This document shows positions 10,203-22,968 of a stretch of 64,000 nucleotides of DNA, piece by piece. Made by a program: the position numbers and the translations under genes. Positions within the stretch are counted from its first letter, which is position 1. Every line of letters begins with the position of its first letter. The notes beneath the pieces are model-generated. The model ran no database searches, was not told the DNA's origin, and worked only from the letters and a program-made list of their open reading frames with translations. The stretch comes from Chaenocephalus aceratus (Eukaryota > Chordata > Actinopteri > Perciformes > Channichthyidae): the NCBI GenBank assembly GCA_023974075.1, contig JAMFTG010000593.1, positions 30,001 to 94,000 on the forward strand, given 5' to 3'.

Positions 10203-11199
10203 GTAAATGGTAAACATACTGAATAGCTTCCACAGCGTTAATGCATCCTTCAATATTTGAGAAAATAGTTCAAACCAAATGTTCTTCTCTAGTCTTTTCA
10301 CTACTTACAGACTCGTGTTTAATATCTCAAAGGCTGCCTCAAACACGGCGAGCCTCTTAAAACCCGCTGATAATCCGCAGTGGAAAATCCCACCAAACAT
10401 GTGTCTCTCCAATTATACAAACTAAACATTGCTTTTCTGTACAAAGCTTGTATTGTGCGTTCGTGAGTGAATAATGTCCTCATCTCCGGATTAATACGTT
10501 CACAATAGCCGCTTTTTCCACAACGATTACTCGAATACTGCAGCCTAAAACTCGGATGTAAAAAAAGGAAAATCGAGCGAGTTTCTTACTAATGCCATAT
10601 TGCAAAAATACAAATTGTCCCAGGGATTCAATTCTACTTGAGGATGCTTTATAGACCCACACAACTAAAAGGAAAACTAGCAGCATGGGTTGGCCAGTTA
10701 TTACAATTCAGGTTTGGTAAGTTAAGTCAAATAAAATATACAAAAGTGCAAGCTCGGCCGTTCTCTTGGGCACAATTAGAGATGAATATCTGCATATTTT
10801 CCAGACTCCAGAAGATATCTTTAGGAATTGGCTTCTCTCTAAAAGTATTCAAAGGCACATTTATTTTAGAAAATGTTCTGCAGTCCTCACTGCTGATTAT
10901 AAGCGACAGGTGTAAGTCCAGCCTCCGGCGAGACGTTACGCTTCAAACGCATTTACATCAACACTTTATTCGGACTTTTTTTAAATCACAACTTATTTAC
11001 ATAAATCCTCCTCATCCAGGCTTTCCTCGTCGTATCTTCCCCTGGCTGCAGGATCCCACATCTGAGTGCGTTGGCTTTGATTAATGACAGAGAAGGAGGG
11101 TAGAACAGTGATTACACACCAGCTGCCTCCCCTTCTAACTTCAGACCCTCTTCACTCGACTCTGGAGGGAAATGTATCCCTCGTACCGTTGAAATCTGT
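10203..11199. other. Unassigned stretch
   Basis: Open frames such as plus 10638-11084 (148 codons) show no domain or conserved motif that I recognise. No repeat was found. Confidence 0.4.
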
Positions 11200-11570
11200 A
11201 GAGAGGAAGACAAGGAAACAACGACATCTATATTCACATCAACACTGACAGCACCGTACTGTCTTGTAGTCAACAAATCAAGCAAAAGGATATATTTACT
11301 TTACTTTTCAGGGTTAAACATGTTAAAGAAATCGCATTTTAGCCTTTGCAGACCATTTACATGCACACAAACCTATATTACACATTACAGGAAAGGCGAA
11401 ACAATGACATTTCTATGTATATCAACACTGAAAGCAGCTTACTGTCGTCAAGAAACCACGCACCATGATATATGTACTTTACTTTTCAGGGTTAAACATG
11501 TTAAAAGAAGTAGCATTTTAGCCTTTGCAGACCATTTACATGCACACAAACCTATATTACACACTAGAGG
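11200..11570. repeat. Two tandem copies of a ~178-bp sequence
   Basis: TTTTCAGGGTTAAACATGTT, CATTTTAGCCTTTGCAGACC and ACATGCACACAAACCTATAT recur 178 bases apart (first at 11306-11380, again about 11484-11560). Copies differ by scattered substitutions and short indels, so the duplication is not recent. The motif set resembles pieces of teleost dispersed repeats. Confidence 0.8.
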
Positions 11571-11857
11571 AAAGAGGAAAGACATACATGCATAATATGG
11601 CTTCTTTAATGTATTCAGCAACCGAGCGAAAAGGACCTGGGATGGTGTTTGCCAAATACATCGCTTCATCTATACAAGCACTAACGGGTTATCTTTAATC
11701 AAACAATTTATCTAATTTAGCATCACATGAATAAGTCCTGTAGCAGTTTGTCATGTGTGTATTGCCATAAAGAGCATAGTCAAGACCCTCTTTACAAGGC
11801 CTTTTTCTCAACACGCCTCTGATGGAAACATTACGCCGCCCTGGAGACAGCTTAATG

Positions 11858-14800
11858 TAGCTATAGTTGCTAAGTACAGCTTAATGTAGCTGTAGTTGCT
11901 AAGTACAGCTTAATGTAGCTGTAGTTGCTAAGTACAGCTTAATGTAGCTATAGTTGCTAAGTACAGCTTAATGTAGCTATAGTTGCTAAGTACAGCTTAA
12001 TGTAGCTATAGTTGCTAAGTACAGCTTAATGTTGCTAAGTACAGCTTAATGTAGCTATAGTTGCTAAGTACAGCGTAATGTAGCTATAGTTGCTAAGTAC
12101 AGCTTAATGTAGCTGTAGTTGCTAAGTACAGCTTAATGTAGCTATAGTTGCTAAGTACAGCTTAATGTAGCTATAGTTGCTAAGTACAGCTTAATGTAGC
12201 TAAGTACAGCTTAATGTAGCTATAGTTGCTAAGTACAGCTTAATGTAGCTATAGTTGCTAAGTACAGCTTAATGTAGCTATAGTTGCTAAGTACAGCTTA
12301 ATGTAGCTAAGTACAGCTTAATGTAGCTTAGTTGCTAAGTACAGCTTAATGTAGCTATAGTTGCTAAGTACAGCTTAATGTAGCTATAGTTGCTAAGTAC
12401 AGCTTAATGTAGCTAAGTACAGCTTAATGTAGCTATAGTTGCTAAGTACAGCTTAATGTAGCTATAGTTGCTAAGTACAGCTTAATGTAGCTATAGTTGC
12501 TAAGTACAGCTTAATGTAGCTATATTGCTAAGTACAGCTTAATGTAGCTATAGTTGCTAAGTACAGCTTAATGTAGCTACAGTTGCTAAGTACAGCTTAA
12601 TGTAGCTACAGTTGCTAAGTACAGCTTAATGTAGCTACAGTTGCTAAGTACAGCTTAATGTAGCTACAGATGCTAAGTACAGCGTAATGTAGCTATAGTT
12701 GCTAAGTACAGCTTAATGTAGCTAAGTACAGCTTAATGTAGCTATAGTTGCTAAGTACAGCTTAATGTAGCTATAGTTGCTAAGTACAGCTTAATGTAGC
12801 TATAGTTGCTAAGTACAGCTTAATGTAGCTAAGTACAGCTTAATGTAGCTATAGTTTCTAAGTACAGCTTAATGTAGCTATAGTTGCTAAGTACAGCTTA
12901 ATGTAGCTATAGTTGCTAAGTACAGCTTAATGTAGCTATAGTTGCTAAGTACAGCTTAATGTAGCTACAGTTGCTAAGTACAGCTTAATGTAGCTACAGT
13001 TGCTAAGTACAGCTTAATGTAGCTACAGTTGCTAAGTACAGCTTAATGTAGCTACAGATGCTAAGTACAGCGTAATGTAGCTATAGTTGCTAAGTACAGC
13101 TTAATGTAGCTAAGTACAGCTTAATGTAGCTATAGTTGCTAAGTACAGCTTAATGTAGCTATAGTTGCTAAGTACAGCTTAATGTAGCTAAGTACAGCTT
13201 AATGTAGCTATAGTTGCTAAGTACAGCTTAATGTAGCTATAGTTGCTAAGTACAGCTTAATGTAGCTATAGTTGCTAAGTACAGCTTAATGTAGCTATAG
13301 TTGCTAAGTACAGCTTAATGTAGCTATACTTGCTAAGTACAGCTTAATGTAGCTATAGTTGCTAAGTACAGCTTAATGTAGCTACAGTTGCTAAGTACAG
13401 CTTAATGTAGCTACAGTTGCTAAGTACACTAATGTAGCTACAGTTGCTAAGTACAGCGTAATGTAGCTATAGTTGCTAAGTACAGCTTAATGTAGCTAAG
13501 TACAGCTTAATGTAGCTATAGTTGCTAAGTACAGCTTAATGTAGCTATAGTTGCTAAGTACAGCTTAATGTAGCTATAGTTGCTAAGTACAGCTTAATGT
13601 AGCTAAGTACAGCTTAATGTAGCTATAGTTGCTAAGTACAGCTTAATGTAGCTATAGTTGCTAAGTACAGCTTAATGTAGCTAAGTACAGCTTAATGTAG
13701 CTATAGTTGCTAAGTACAGCTTAATGTAGCTATAGTTGCTAAGTACAGCTTAATGTAGCTATAGTTGCTAAGTACAGCTTAATGTAGCTAAGTACAGCTT
13801 AATGTAGCTATAGTTGCTAAGTACAGCTTAATGTAGCTATAGTTGCTAAGTACAGCTTAATGTAGCTATAGTTGCTAAGTACAGCTTAATGTAGCTACAG
13901 TTGCTAAGTACAGCTTAATATAGCTACAGTTGCTAAGTACAGCTTAATGTAGCTACAGTTGCTAAGTACAGCTTAATGTAGCTACAGTTGCTAAGTACAG
14001 CGTAATGTAGCTATAGTTGCTAAGTACAGCTTAATGTAGCTAAGTACAGCTTAATGTAGCTATAGTTGCTAAGTACAGCTTAATGTAGCTATAGTTGCTA
14101 AGTACAGCTTAATGTAGCTATAGTTGCTAAGTACAGCTTAATGTAAGCTATAACTTGCTAAGTACAGCTTAATGTAGCTATAGTTGCTAAGTACAGCTTA
14201 ATGTAGCTATAGTTGCTAAGTAGAGCTTATGTAGCTATAGTTCTAAGTACAGCTTAATGTAGCTATAGTTGCTAAGTACAGCTTAATTAGCTATAGTTGC
14301 TAAGTACAGCTTAATGTAGCTAAGTACAGCTTAATGTAAGCGCTTAGTTGCTAAGTACAGCTTAATGTAGCTATAGTTTGCTAAGTACAGCTTAATGTAG
14401 CTATAGTTGCTAGGTACAGCTTAATGTAGCTAAGTACAGCTTAATGTAGCTATAGTTGCTAAGTACAGCTTAATGTAGCTATAGTTGCTAAGTACAGCTT
14501 AATGTAGCTATAGTTGCTAAGTACAGCTTAATGTAGCTAAGTACAGCTTAATGTAGCTATAGTTGCTAAGTACAGCTTAATGTAGCTATAGTTGCTAAGT
14601 ACAGCTTAATGTAGCCTAAGTACAGCTTAATGTAGGCTATAGTTGCTAAGAGTACAGCTTAATGTAGCTATAGTTGCTAAGTACAAGCTAATGTTAGCTA
14701 TAGTTGATAAGTACAGCTTTAATGTAGCTATAGTTTGCTAAGTACAGCTTAATTGTAGCTTACAGTTGCTAAGTTACAGCTTAATGTAGCTACAGTTGCT

Positions 14801-16228
14801 AAGTACAGCTTAATGTAGCTACAGTTGCTAAGTACAGCTTAATGTAGCTACAGATGCTAAGTTACAGCGTAATGTAGCTATAGTGCTAAGTACAGCTTAA
14901 TGTAGCTAAGTACAGCTTAATGTAACTATAGTTGCTAAGTACAGCTTAATGTAGCTATAGTTGCTAAGTACAGCTTAATGTAGCTAAAGTACAGCTTAAT
15001 GTGCTTATTAGTTGCTAAGTACAGCTTAATGTAGCTATAGTTGCTACGTACCAGCTTAATGTAGCTATAGTTGCTAAGTACAGTTTAATGTAGCTATAGT
15101 TGCTAAGTACAGCTTAATGTAGCTATACTTGCTAAGTACAGCTTAATGTAGCTATAGTTGCTAAGTACAGCTTAATGTAGCTACAGTTGCTAAGTACAGC
15201 TTAATGTAGCTACAGTTGCTAAGTACAGTTAATGTAGCTACAGTTGCTAAGTACAGCGTAATGTAGCTATAGTTGCTAAGTACAGCTTAATGTAGCTAAG
15301 TACAGCTTAATGTAGCTATAGTTGCTAAGTACAGCTTAATGTAGCTATAGTTGCTAAGTACAGCTTAATGTAGCTATAGTTGCTAAGTACAGCTTAATGT
15401 AGCTAAGTTACAGCTTAATGTAGCTATAGTTGCTAAGTACAGCTTAATGTAGCTATAGTTGCTAAGTACAGCTTAATGTAGCTATAGTGCTAAGTACAGC
15501 TTAATGTAGCTATAGTTGCTAAGTACAGCTTAATGTAGCTATACTTGCTAAGTACAGCTTAATGTAGCTATAGTTGCTAAGTACAGCTTAATGTAGCTAT
15601 AGTTGCTAAGTAGAGCTTAATGTAGCTATAGTTGCTAAGTACAGCTTAATGTAGCTATAGTTGCTAAGTACAGCTTAATGTAGCTAAGTACAGCTTAATG
15701 TAGCTATAGTTGCTAAGTACAGCTTAATGTAGCTATAGTTGCTAAGTACCGCTTAATGTAGCTATAGTTGCTAAGTACAGCTTAATGTAGCTATAGTTGC
15801 TAAGTACAGCTTAATGTAGCTACAGTTGCTAAGTACAGCTTAATATAGCTACAGTTGCTAAGTACAGCTTAATGTAGCTACAGTTGCTAAGTACAGCTTA
15901 ATGTAGCTACAGTTGCTAAGTACAGCGTATGTAGCTATAGTTGCTAAGTACAGCTTAATGTAGCTAAGTACAGCTTAATGTAGCTAAGTACAGCTTAATG
16001 TAGCTATAGTTGCTAAGTACAGCTTAATGTAGCTATAGTTGCTAAGTACAGCTTAATGTAGCTATAGTTACTAAGTACAGCTAATTGTAGCTATAGTTGC
16101 TAAGTACAGCTTAATGTAGCTATACTTGCTAAGTACAGCTTAATGTAGCTATAGTTGCTAAGTACAGCTTAATGTAGCTATATTGCTAGTACAGCTTAAT
16201 AGCTATAGTTGCTAAGTACAGCTTAATC
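11858..16228. repeat. Giant minisatellite, 29-bp unit with 20-bp short variant
   Basis: About 160 units carry the core TAGCTATAGTTGCTAAGTAC plus AGCTTAATG (29 bases). A 9-base-deleted form, AGCTTAATGTAGCTAAGTAC, is interspersed. Variant units (TAGCTACAG, CAGATGCTAAG, AGCGTAATG) recur in the same order, so blocks were duplicated as higher-order units. Each unit contains a small inverted motif, TAAG-TACAG-CTTA. There is no coding capacity because stop codons recur. Between about 14130 and 15060 many one-base indels appear. Confidence 0.97.
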
Positions 16229-17175
16229 TGCTTCAGAAAATCATTGTTTGACAGCTAAAAATAGCATCTGTACAACCTCCGTCTTCTTCTATGAATGACT
16301 CCATATCTTGAGATGTTATTCTTCCCCTTTGTGCGACAGGAATGCAGAAGGAGAGACATGACACATGCGTAAGCTTTAGTGAATGTTATTGATAGGCTTT
16401 ATAATCTGCACAGCATCCTCTGTCCTTTTCTACCCTGGAAAATCCTCCTAAAAACCCTGAGACGGCGTAATAACGACGAACTGACAGACATGCGATGGAT
16501 GCTGTGTGTGCAGGATAATCAATATGACCAAACAATGTAAGAAGATAACATTATAAGAACATTTAAAAAGCATTATTTCCCATTTCTCTACAAACAGCAG
16601 TCATTTGTGAGCATAATAAGACTCTCATAATTAGTCTTGTTCACTTAAACTTGATCAATGCGATTGATGACTCTCGCCACATGAGTGCAGTCTTCCTGCT
16701 ACCGTTCCCATGGAAACACCATTTCATAGCCAGCCGTGTATGCCCGATCTCATATCTTAAAAAGAATATCACTTGGACGTTTGGAGATCTTCAACCCGGG
16801 AGTCAGAGGGGAATCAGGGTTTAGCTTTTTCTTGGGGACCCCTGTCGCTGTCGGTCTTTTTGGGTTTGTGTCATGTCATCCTTCGCCTGGTCCTCCAATT
16901 CTCTACAGAGGCAAACACATCTTGATGCAGGCAGGACAGCCAAGCAAAGAAATACATCATACTGTGTTATTGGTATCAAGCTGTTTGGAATTTAATCCGA
17001 TTTAAAACGTAAGCAGATAAAAAAATAGAAACGCATTAAAGCACAGACACAAATATTATATTGTTGAACAAGAGTATAAGAGACGGATTACCCTTGCATC
17101 ACATGGGCAGAGAACAATCCACCGTTTCGATACACTGATCGACGTGTGGACGGTGGGTGTGTGTCTTTTAAAAGC
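16229..17175. other. Unassigned stretch
   Basis: No gene or repeat is recognised. The open frame at plus 16736-17005 has no known domain. Confidence 0.4.
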
Positions 17176-17208
17176 GCACACACACACCGACACACACACA
17201 CACACACC
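17176..17208. repeat. (CA)n microsatellite
   Basis: A short CA run with a single CCGA interruption. Confidence 0.85.
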
Positions 17209-18450
17209 TGAGCAGGCCAATATCGAGCCTGCAGGGCGAGGAGGGGGGAGGAGGCTGTCGGAGAGAGACTGATGGAGAATGGCAGACAGGCGTTTAGGGA
17301 GGAGTCCGTCTGTTCCACGGTGAGACAGAGCCAGCCACCATCCATCTCCATTACACACATCCACATGCCACTGGGCAGGGACAACTCCTCTGAGGATGAC
17401 CGGGGAGGGGGGGAGCCACAACTCTTGTTCTGGGAATCATGGACATATCATTATGTTATTTTCCTAATTATGATTTATCTTATATACAGTTTGTTCTGGT
17501 CATCAGTCGTTAGTCGTTTATTTTCTGTCTTCCTCTCTTGACGCCGTATTTTCCAGACTCACCGCCACATGTTATTATTTTCTGTCGACTCCCAAATGAC
17601 GGCTTTCTTTTTGAAAGCTCGGCTGGACTTTTTTCTCCGTGCGACCCAGGGGTGAAAAACTGCAGCCAGCTCCCAAAGAGCCTATTTCGCCGAGACATAT
17701 CCCACAATCCTCTGGGAGCTTATCGAGCTTTTGTTGTCGTGCCCCTCCTACACCTTCTTCAACTCCTTTTCTGAGCTTATCAGGGTCTTGAACTGTGTGT
17801 GTATATACTCTAATGATGTATACAATTAAATACATGTATATCTCCCAGTGCTTGGTGTATTCTGCCGGGTTCAGATGCTGTGGAGTTCAGTCATGTGCGA
17901 TCCAAGCTCTGACACTCAGTCTTGTTTAATTAAGCTGCTGGATCAATAAACGCTTTGATTTCCTTCGCCTGCAGAAAGCCATCTGTTCTCCGTGACTCAA
18001 GCACGACCAGTGCAGCCTTTCTTGGGTCCTGTGAAATGCCCATTAAAAACCCATTAAGAATGCACCGGAAGAAATGGGAGGGAAACGGTTCTTCGTGTGG
18101 CCGGTAAAGCAGTATTTTTATATATGGTTTTTTTAACCGCAAAATGTATTTCTTAGTAGTTTCTGGACAGCTTAGGAGCAAAGGAGTACACACGCTTTAC
18201 AGAGAGACAATACTTACAGCAAATGAGGAATTCTGCAGCCGTTATCCTGCAGAAGTGGCTTAACAACAGCACCTTAAGTGTCTTTTATAAGGGACATTAA
18301 ACCCAGAGAATTGTGCATTGTCTTCGCATTTTAATTAATAAAATAATGACATTTGAAGTTACTGATCTTCTTGGAGGCGGTGGGGAACTCGTAACACAAC
18401 TAGCCATATCGTATTTTTCATTGATTTGGCGAGAAAAACAGTATCTTATC
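17209..18450. other. Unassigned stretch
   Basis: Open frames on both strands at 17056-17835 overlap and show no motif. No convincing exon with flanking splice sites, RNA gene or repeat was recognised. Confidence 0.4.
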
Positions 18451-19152
18451 CCAAATACCTGTACTTTCTACTTCTCACATGTTGAACTCAAATACCTGTA
18501 CTTTCTACTTCTTACATGTTGAACCCAAATACCTGTACTTTCTACTTCTCACATGTTGAACTCAAATACCTGTACTTTCTACTACTTACATGTTGAACTC
18601 AAATACCTGTACTTTCTACTTCTCACATGTTGAACTCAAATACCTGTACTTTCTACTTCTCACATGTTGAACTCAAATACCTGTACTTTCTACTTCTCAC
18701 ATGTTGAACCCAAATACCTGTACTTTCTACTTCTCACATGTTGAACTCAAATACCTGTACTTTCTACTTCTCACATGTTGAACTCAAATACCTGTACTTT
18801 CTACTTCTCACATGTTGAACTCAAATACCTGTACTTTCTACTTCTCACATGTTGAACCCAAATACCTGTACTTTCTACTTCTCTCATGTTGAACTCAAAT
18901 ACCTGTACTTTCTACTTCTTACATGTTGAACTCAAATACCTGTACTTTCTACTACTTACATGTTGAACTCAAATACCTGTTACTTTCTACTTCTCACATG
19001 TTGAACTCAAATACCGGTCCTGTACTTTCTACTTCTTACATGTTGAACTCAAATACCTGTACTTTCTACTTCTTACATGTTGAACACAAATACCTGCACG
19101 AGTATGTGTACTTCTACTTGAGTACAGGATGTGTGTACTATTGCCATCTCTG
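18451..19152 (+). mobile_element. hAT-like element copy with 37-bp array, left end missing
   Basis: The array (18451-19099, about 17 units) begins abruptly after GAAAAACAGTATCTTATC without the CAGAGGTGGG terminus. The right end is intact: GTACTTCTACTTGAGTACAG, then ...TTGCCATCTCTG, the complement of CAGAGATGGCAA. The right end plus at least 30 following bases nearly duplicates that at 22913-23003, so this copy may be a duplicated piece of the neighbouring element, not a separate insertion. Confidence 0.7.
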
Positions 19153-20108
19153 GTGTATATGTATAAATGCGTATACAGTATATCTTATTTACAAAACAGA
19201 CGCTTTTTATGTATCTTTCTGTTGTTATTTCTCAGAGGGCGGTACAGATGTTCTTTCGAGCTCGCAGAGCAAAGATTTAATGTATTACCCGCACTGATGA
19301 CTGTGACGTTTGCACCAATCAAAGTCGAGCGAGCTGTCACTATTGGTTTGCTTGTGTTTATTATACTTTCCTTCTCATACACACGCCGGTTCTGTTGCGG
19401 TAATGAGATTTGGATGTGGGTGGTGTGTGTTGGCCGCATGCACTTCACCGACTAACTGACTAATTAGTCAACATCAGTCGCGAACGAAAGCGCCAGCTGT
19501 CAAACATTAACACGTCCAATTTCTACCTCGTGTTTTTGTGCACGTACAAAAGGGTTTTAGACCAATTGTAACGAGCAAGCAAAGGACCACAGATGGGGAA
19601 TGCATGCACTGGTTTTTCGTGAAGGCACCTATTGGGAATCCAGTGAACACGATACTGTGTTTTCATCTTATTGGTTCTTTAGAAAGTGGGCTTGTTCAGA
19701 GCATATCAGTGTCGTGGTGAAGTGATTTGGACTCCTAGAATGAACCCTATGATATTAAGTATGTTAGTGTACTTTGTGCCTCGGAGCTTCACTGCCCCGC
19801 CTCACCTTCCTTTGTTGGATTTCACTTTTAATTGCCTCAAACTGACGAAAGCAAACCGGCGGAATAAACACAGCAAAGTAAGATAAATAAGCTTTCAAAG
19901 GAGCAGACGATGAAGGAGAAGAACTGCTCTCGCTGCAACACCAACGTTTTTGGAACAGGAAACGGCATTGTTGTAAATAAACGCAGGTTTTGGGCTCGTA
20001 ACATTTTGTTTTACATCCCCGTGACCTAGAATATTATAAACCAATCCTTAATATGTCCGTCAAAACTAAAATGAGAGCAATACAGGACACTCAGGGATGT
20101 GTGTGTGT
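19153..20108. other. Unassigned stretch
   Basis: The first ~35 bases (GTGTATATGTATAAATGCG...) are shared with the sequence after 22968. The rest is apparently unique, and no gene is recognised. Confidence 0.4.
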
Positions 20109-22968
20109 CAGAGGTGGGAAGTAGTGGAGTACAAATACTTGAGTACTTCTTTCTGGTATCAGCACTTTACTCCACTACTTAGTTTTCTGATTACTTTTTA
20201 CTTTGACTTCTTACATTTTGAACTCAAATACCTGTACTTTCTACTTTTTACATGTTGAACCCAAATACCTGTACTTTCTACTTCTTACATGTTAAACTCA
20301 AATACCTGTACTTTCTACTTCTCACATGTTGAACTCAAATACCTGTACTTTCTACTTCTCACATGTTGAACCCAAATACCTGTACTTTCTACTTCTTACA
20401 TGTTAAACTCAAATACCTGTACTTTCTACTTCTCACATGTTGAACTCAAATACCTGTACTTTCTACTTCTCACATGTTGAACTCAAATACCTGTACTTTC
20501 TACTTCTTACATGTTGAACTCAAATACCTGTACTTTCTACTTCTTACATGTTAAACTCAAATACCTGTACTTTCTACTTTTTACATGTTGAACACAAATA
20601 CCTGTACTTTCTACTTCTCACATGTTGAACTCAAATACCTGTACTTTCTACTTCTCACATGTTGAACACAAATACCTGTACTTTCTACTTCTCACATGTT
20701 GAACACAAATACCTGTACTTTCTACTTCTTACACGTTGAACCCAAATACCTGTACTTTCTACTTCTTACATGTTGAACCCAAATACCTGTACTTTCTACT
20801 TCTTACATGTTGAACTCAAATACCTGTACTTTCTACTTCTTACATGTTGAACCCAAATACCTGTACTTTCTACTTCTTACATGTTGAACTCAAATACCTG
20901 TACTTTCTACTTCTTACATGTTGAACCCAAATACCTGTACTTTCTACTTCTTACATGTTGAACTCAAATACATGTACTTTCTACTTCTTACATGTTGAAC
21001 TCAAATACCTGTACTTTCTACTTCTCACATGTTGAACTCAAATACCTGTACTTTCTACTTCTTACATGTTGAACCCAAATACCTGTACTTTCTACTTCTT
21101 ACATGTTGAACACAAATACCTGTACTTTCTACTTCTCACATGTTGAACTCAAATACCTGTACTTTCTACTTCTCACATGTTGAACACAAATACCTGTACT
21201 TTCTACTTCTTACATGTTGAACACAAATACCTGTACTTTCTACTTCTCACATGTTGAACACAAATACCTGTACTTTCTACTTCTCACATGTTGAACTCAA
21301 ATACCTGTACTTTCTACTTCTCACATGTGAACACAAATACCTGTACTTTCTACTTCTCTCATGTTGAGCTCAAATACTTGTACTTTCTACTTCTTACATG
21401 TTGAACCCAAATACCTGTACTTTCTACTTCTTACTGTACATGTTGAACCCAAATACCTGTACTTTCTACTTCTTACATGTTGAACCCAAATACCTGTACT
21501 TTCTACTTCTTACATGTTGAACCCAAATACCTGTACTTTCTACTTCTTACATGTTGAACTCAAATACCTGTACTTTCTACTTCTCACATTTTGAACTCAA
21601 ATACCTGTACTTTCTACTTCTTACATTTTGAACTCAAATACCTGTACTTTCTACTTCTTACATGTTGAACTCAAATACCTGTACTTTCTACTTCTTACAT
21701 GTTGAACTCAAATACCTGTACTTTCTACTTCTTACATGTTGAACCCAAATACCTGTACTTTCTACTTCTTACATGTTGAACTCAAATACCTGTACTTTCT
21801 ACTTCTCACATGTTGAACTCAAATACCTGTACTTTCTACTTCTTACATGTTGAACCCAAATACCTGTACTTTCTACTTCTTACATGTTGAACACAAATAC
21901 CTGTACTTTCTACTTCTTACATGTTGAACCCAAATACCTGTACTTTCTACTTCTCACATGTTGAACTCAAATACCTGTACTTTCTACTTCTCACATGTTA
22001 AACTCAAATACCTGTACTTTCTACTTCTCACATGTTGAACTCAAATACCTGTACTTTCTACTTCTCACATGTTGAACTCAAATACCTGTACTTTCTACTT
22101 CTCACATGTTGAACTCAAATACCTGTACTTTCTACTTCTTACATGTTGAACTCAAATACCTGTACTTTCTACTTCTTACATGTTAAACTCAAATACCTGT
22201 ACTTTCTACTTCTTACATGTTGAACACAAATACCTGTACTTTCTACTTCTCACATGTTGAACTCAAATACCTGTACTTTCTACTTCTCACATGTTGAACA
22301 CAAATACCTGTACTTTCTACTTCTTACATGTTGAACACAAATACCTGTACTTTCTACTTCTCACATGTTGAACACAAATACCTGTACTTTCTACTTCTTA
22401 CATGTTGAACACAAATACCTGTACTTTCTACTTCTCACATGTTGAACTCAAATACCTGTACTTTCTACTTCTCACATGTTGAACTCAAATACCTGTACTT
22501 TCTACTTCTCACATGTTGAACACAAATACCTGTACTTTCTACTTCTCTCATGTTGAGCTCAAATACTTGTACTTTCTACTTCTTACATGTTGAACCCAAA
22601 TACCTGTACTTTCTACTTCTTACTGTACATGTTGAACCCAAATACCTGTACTTTCTACTTCTTACTGTACATGTTGAACCCAAATACCTGTACTTTCTAC
22701 TTCTTACATGTTGAACCCAAATACCTGTACTTTCTACTTCTTACATGTTGAACTCAAATACCTGTACTTTCTACTTCTTACATGTTGAACTCAAATACCT
22801 GTACTTTCTACTTCTCACATTTTGAACTCAAATACCTGTACTTTCTACTTCTTACATTTTGAACTCAAATACCTGTACTTTCTACTTCTTACATGTTGAA
22901 CACAAATACCTTCACGAGTATGTGTACTTCTACTTGAGTACAGGATGTGTGTACTATTGCCATCTCTG
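20109..22968 (+). mobile_element. hAT-like element with the longest 37-bp array
   Basis: The left end CAGAGGTGGGAAGTAGTGG is followed by AGTACAAATACTTGAGTAC. The right end is ACTATTGCCATCTCTG. Flanks are GTGTGTGT (20101-20108) and GTGTATAT (22969-22976), matching at six of eight bases, so a decayed target duplication is possible. The interior is almost all 37-bp repeats. It carries no transposase. Confidence 0.7.
20212..22912. repeat. Minisatellite, 37-bp unit, about 73 copies
   Basis: The unit core is CAAATACCTGTACTTTCTAC, then TTCTYACATGTTGAAC with C/T/A variants. A repeated variant block (GAGCTCAAATACTTGTAC, then CTTACTGTACATG) at about 21365-21440 recurs at about 22554-22680. So a segment of roughly 1.2 kb, not single units only, was duplicated inside the array. 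Confidence 0.95.

Noticed and set aside
11858..16228. CRISPR-like array
   Set aside because: Repeats are contiguous with no unique spacers. Period 29 is the whole unit. The genome context is eukaryotic.
20212..22912. CRISPR-like repeat-spacer pattern in the 37-bp array
   Set aside because: All 37 bases are conserved between units and only a few sites vary, so there are no spacers.
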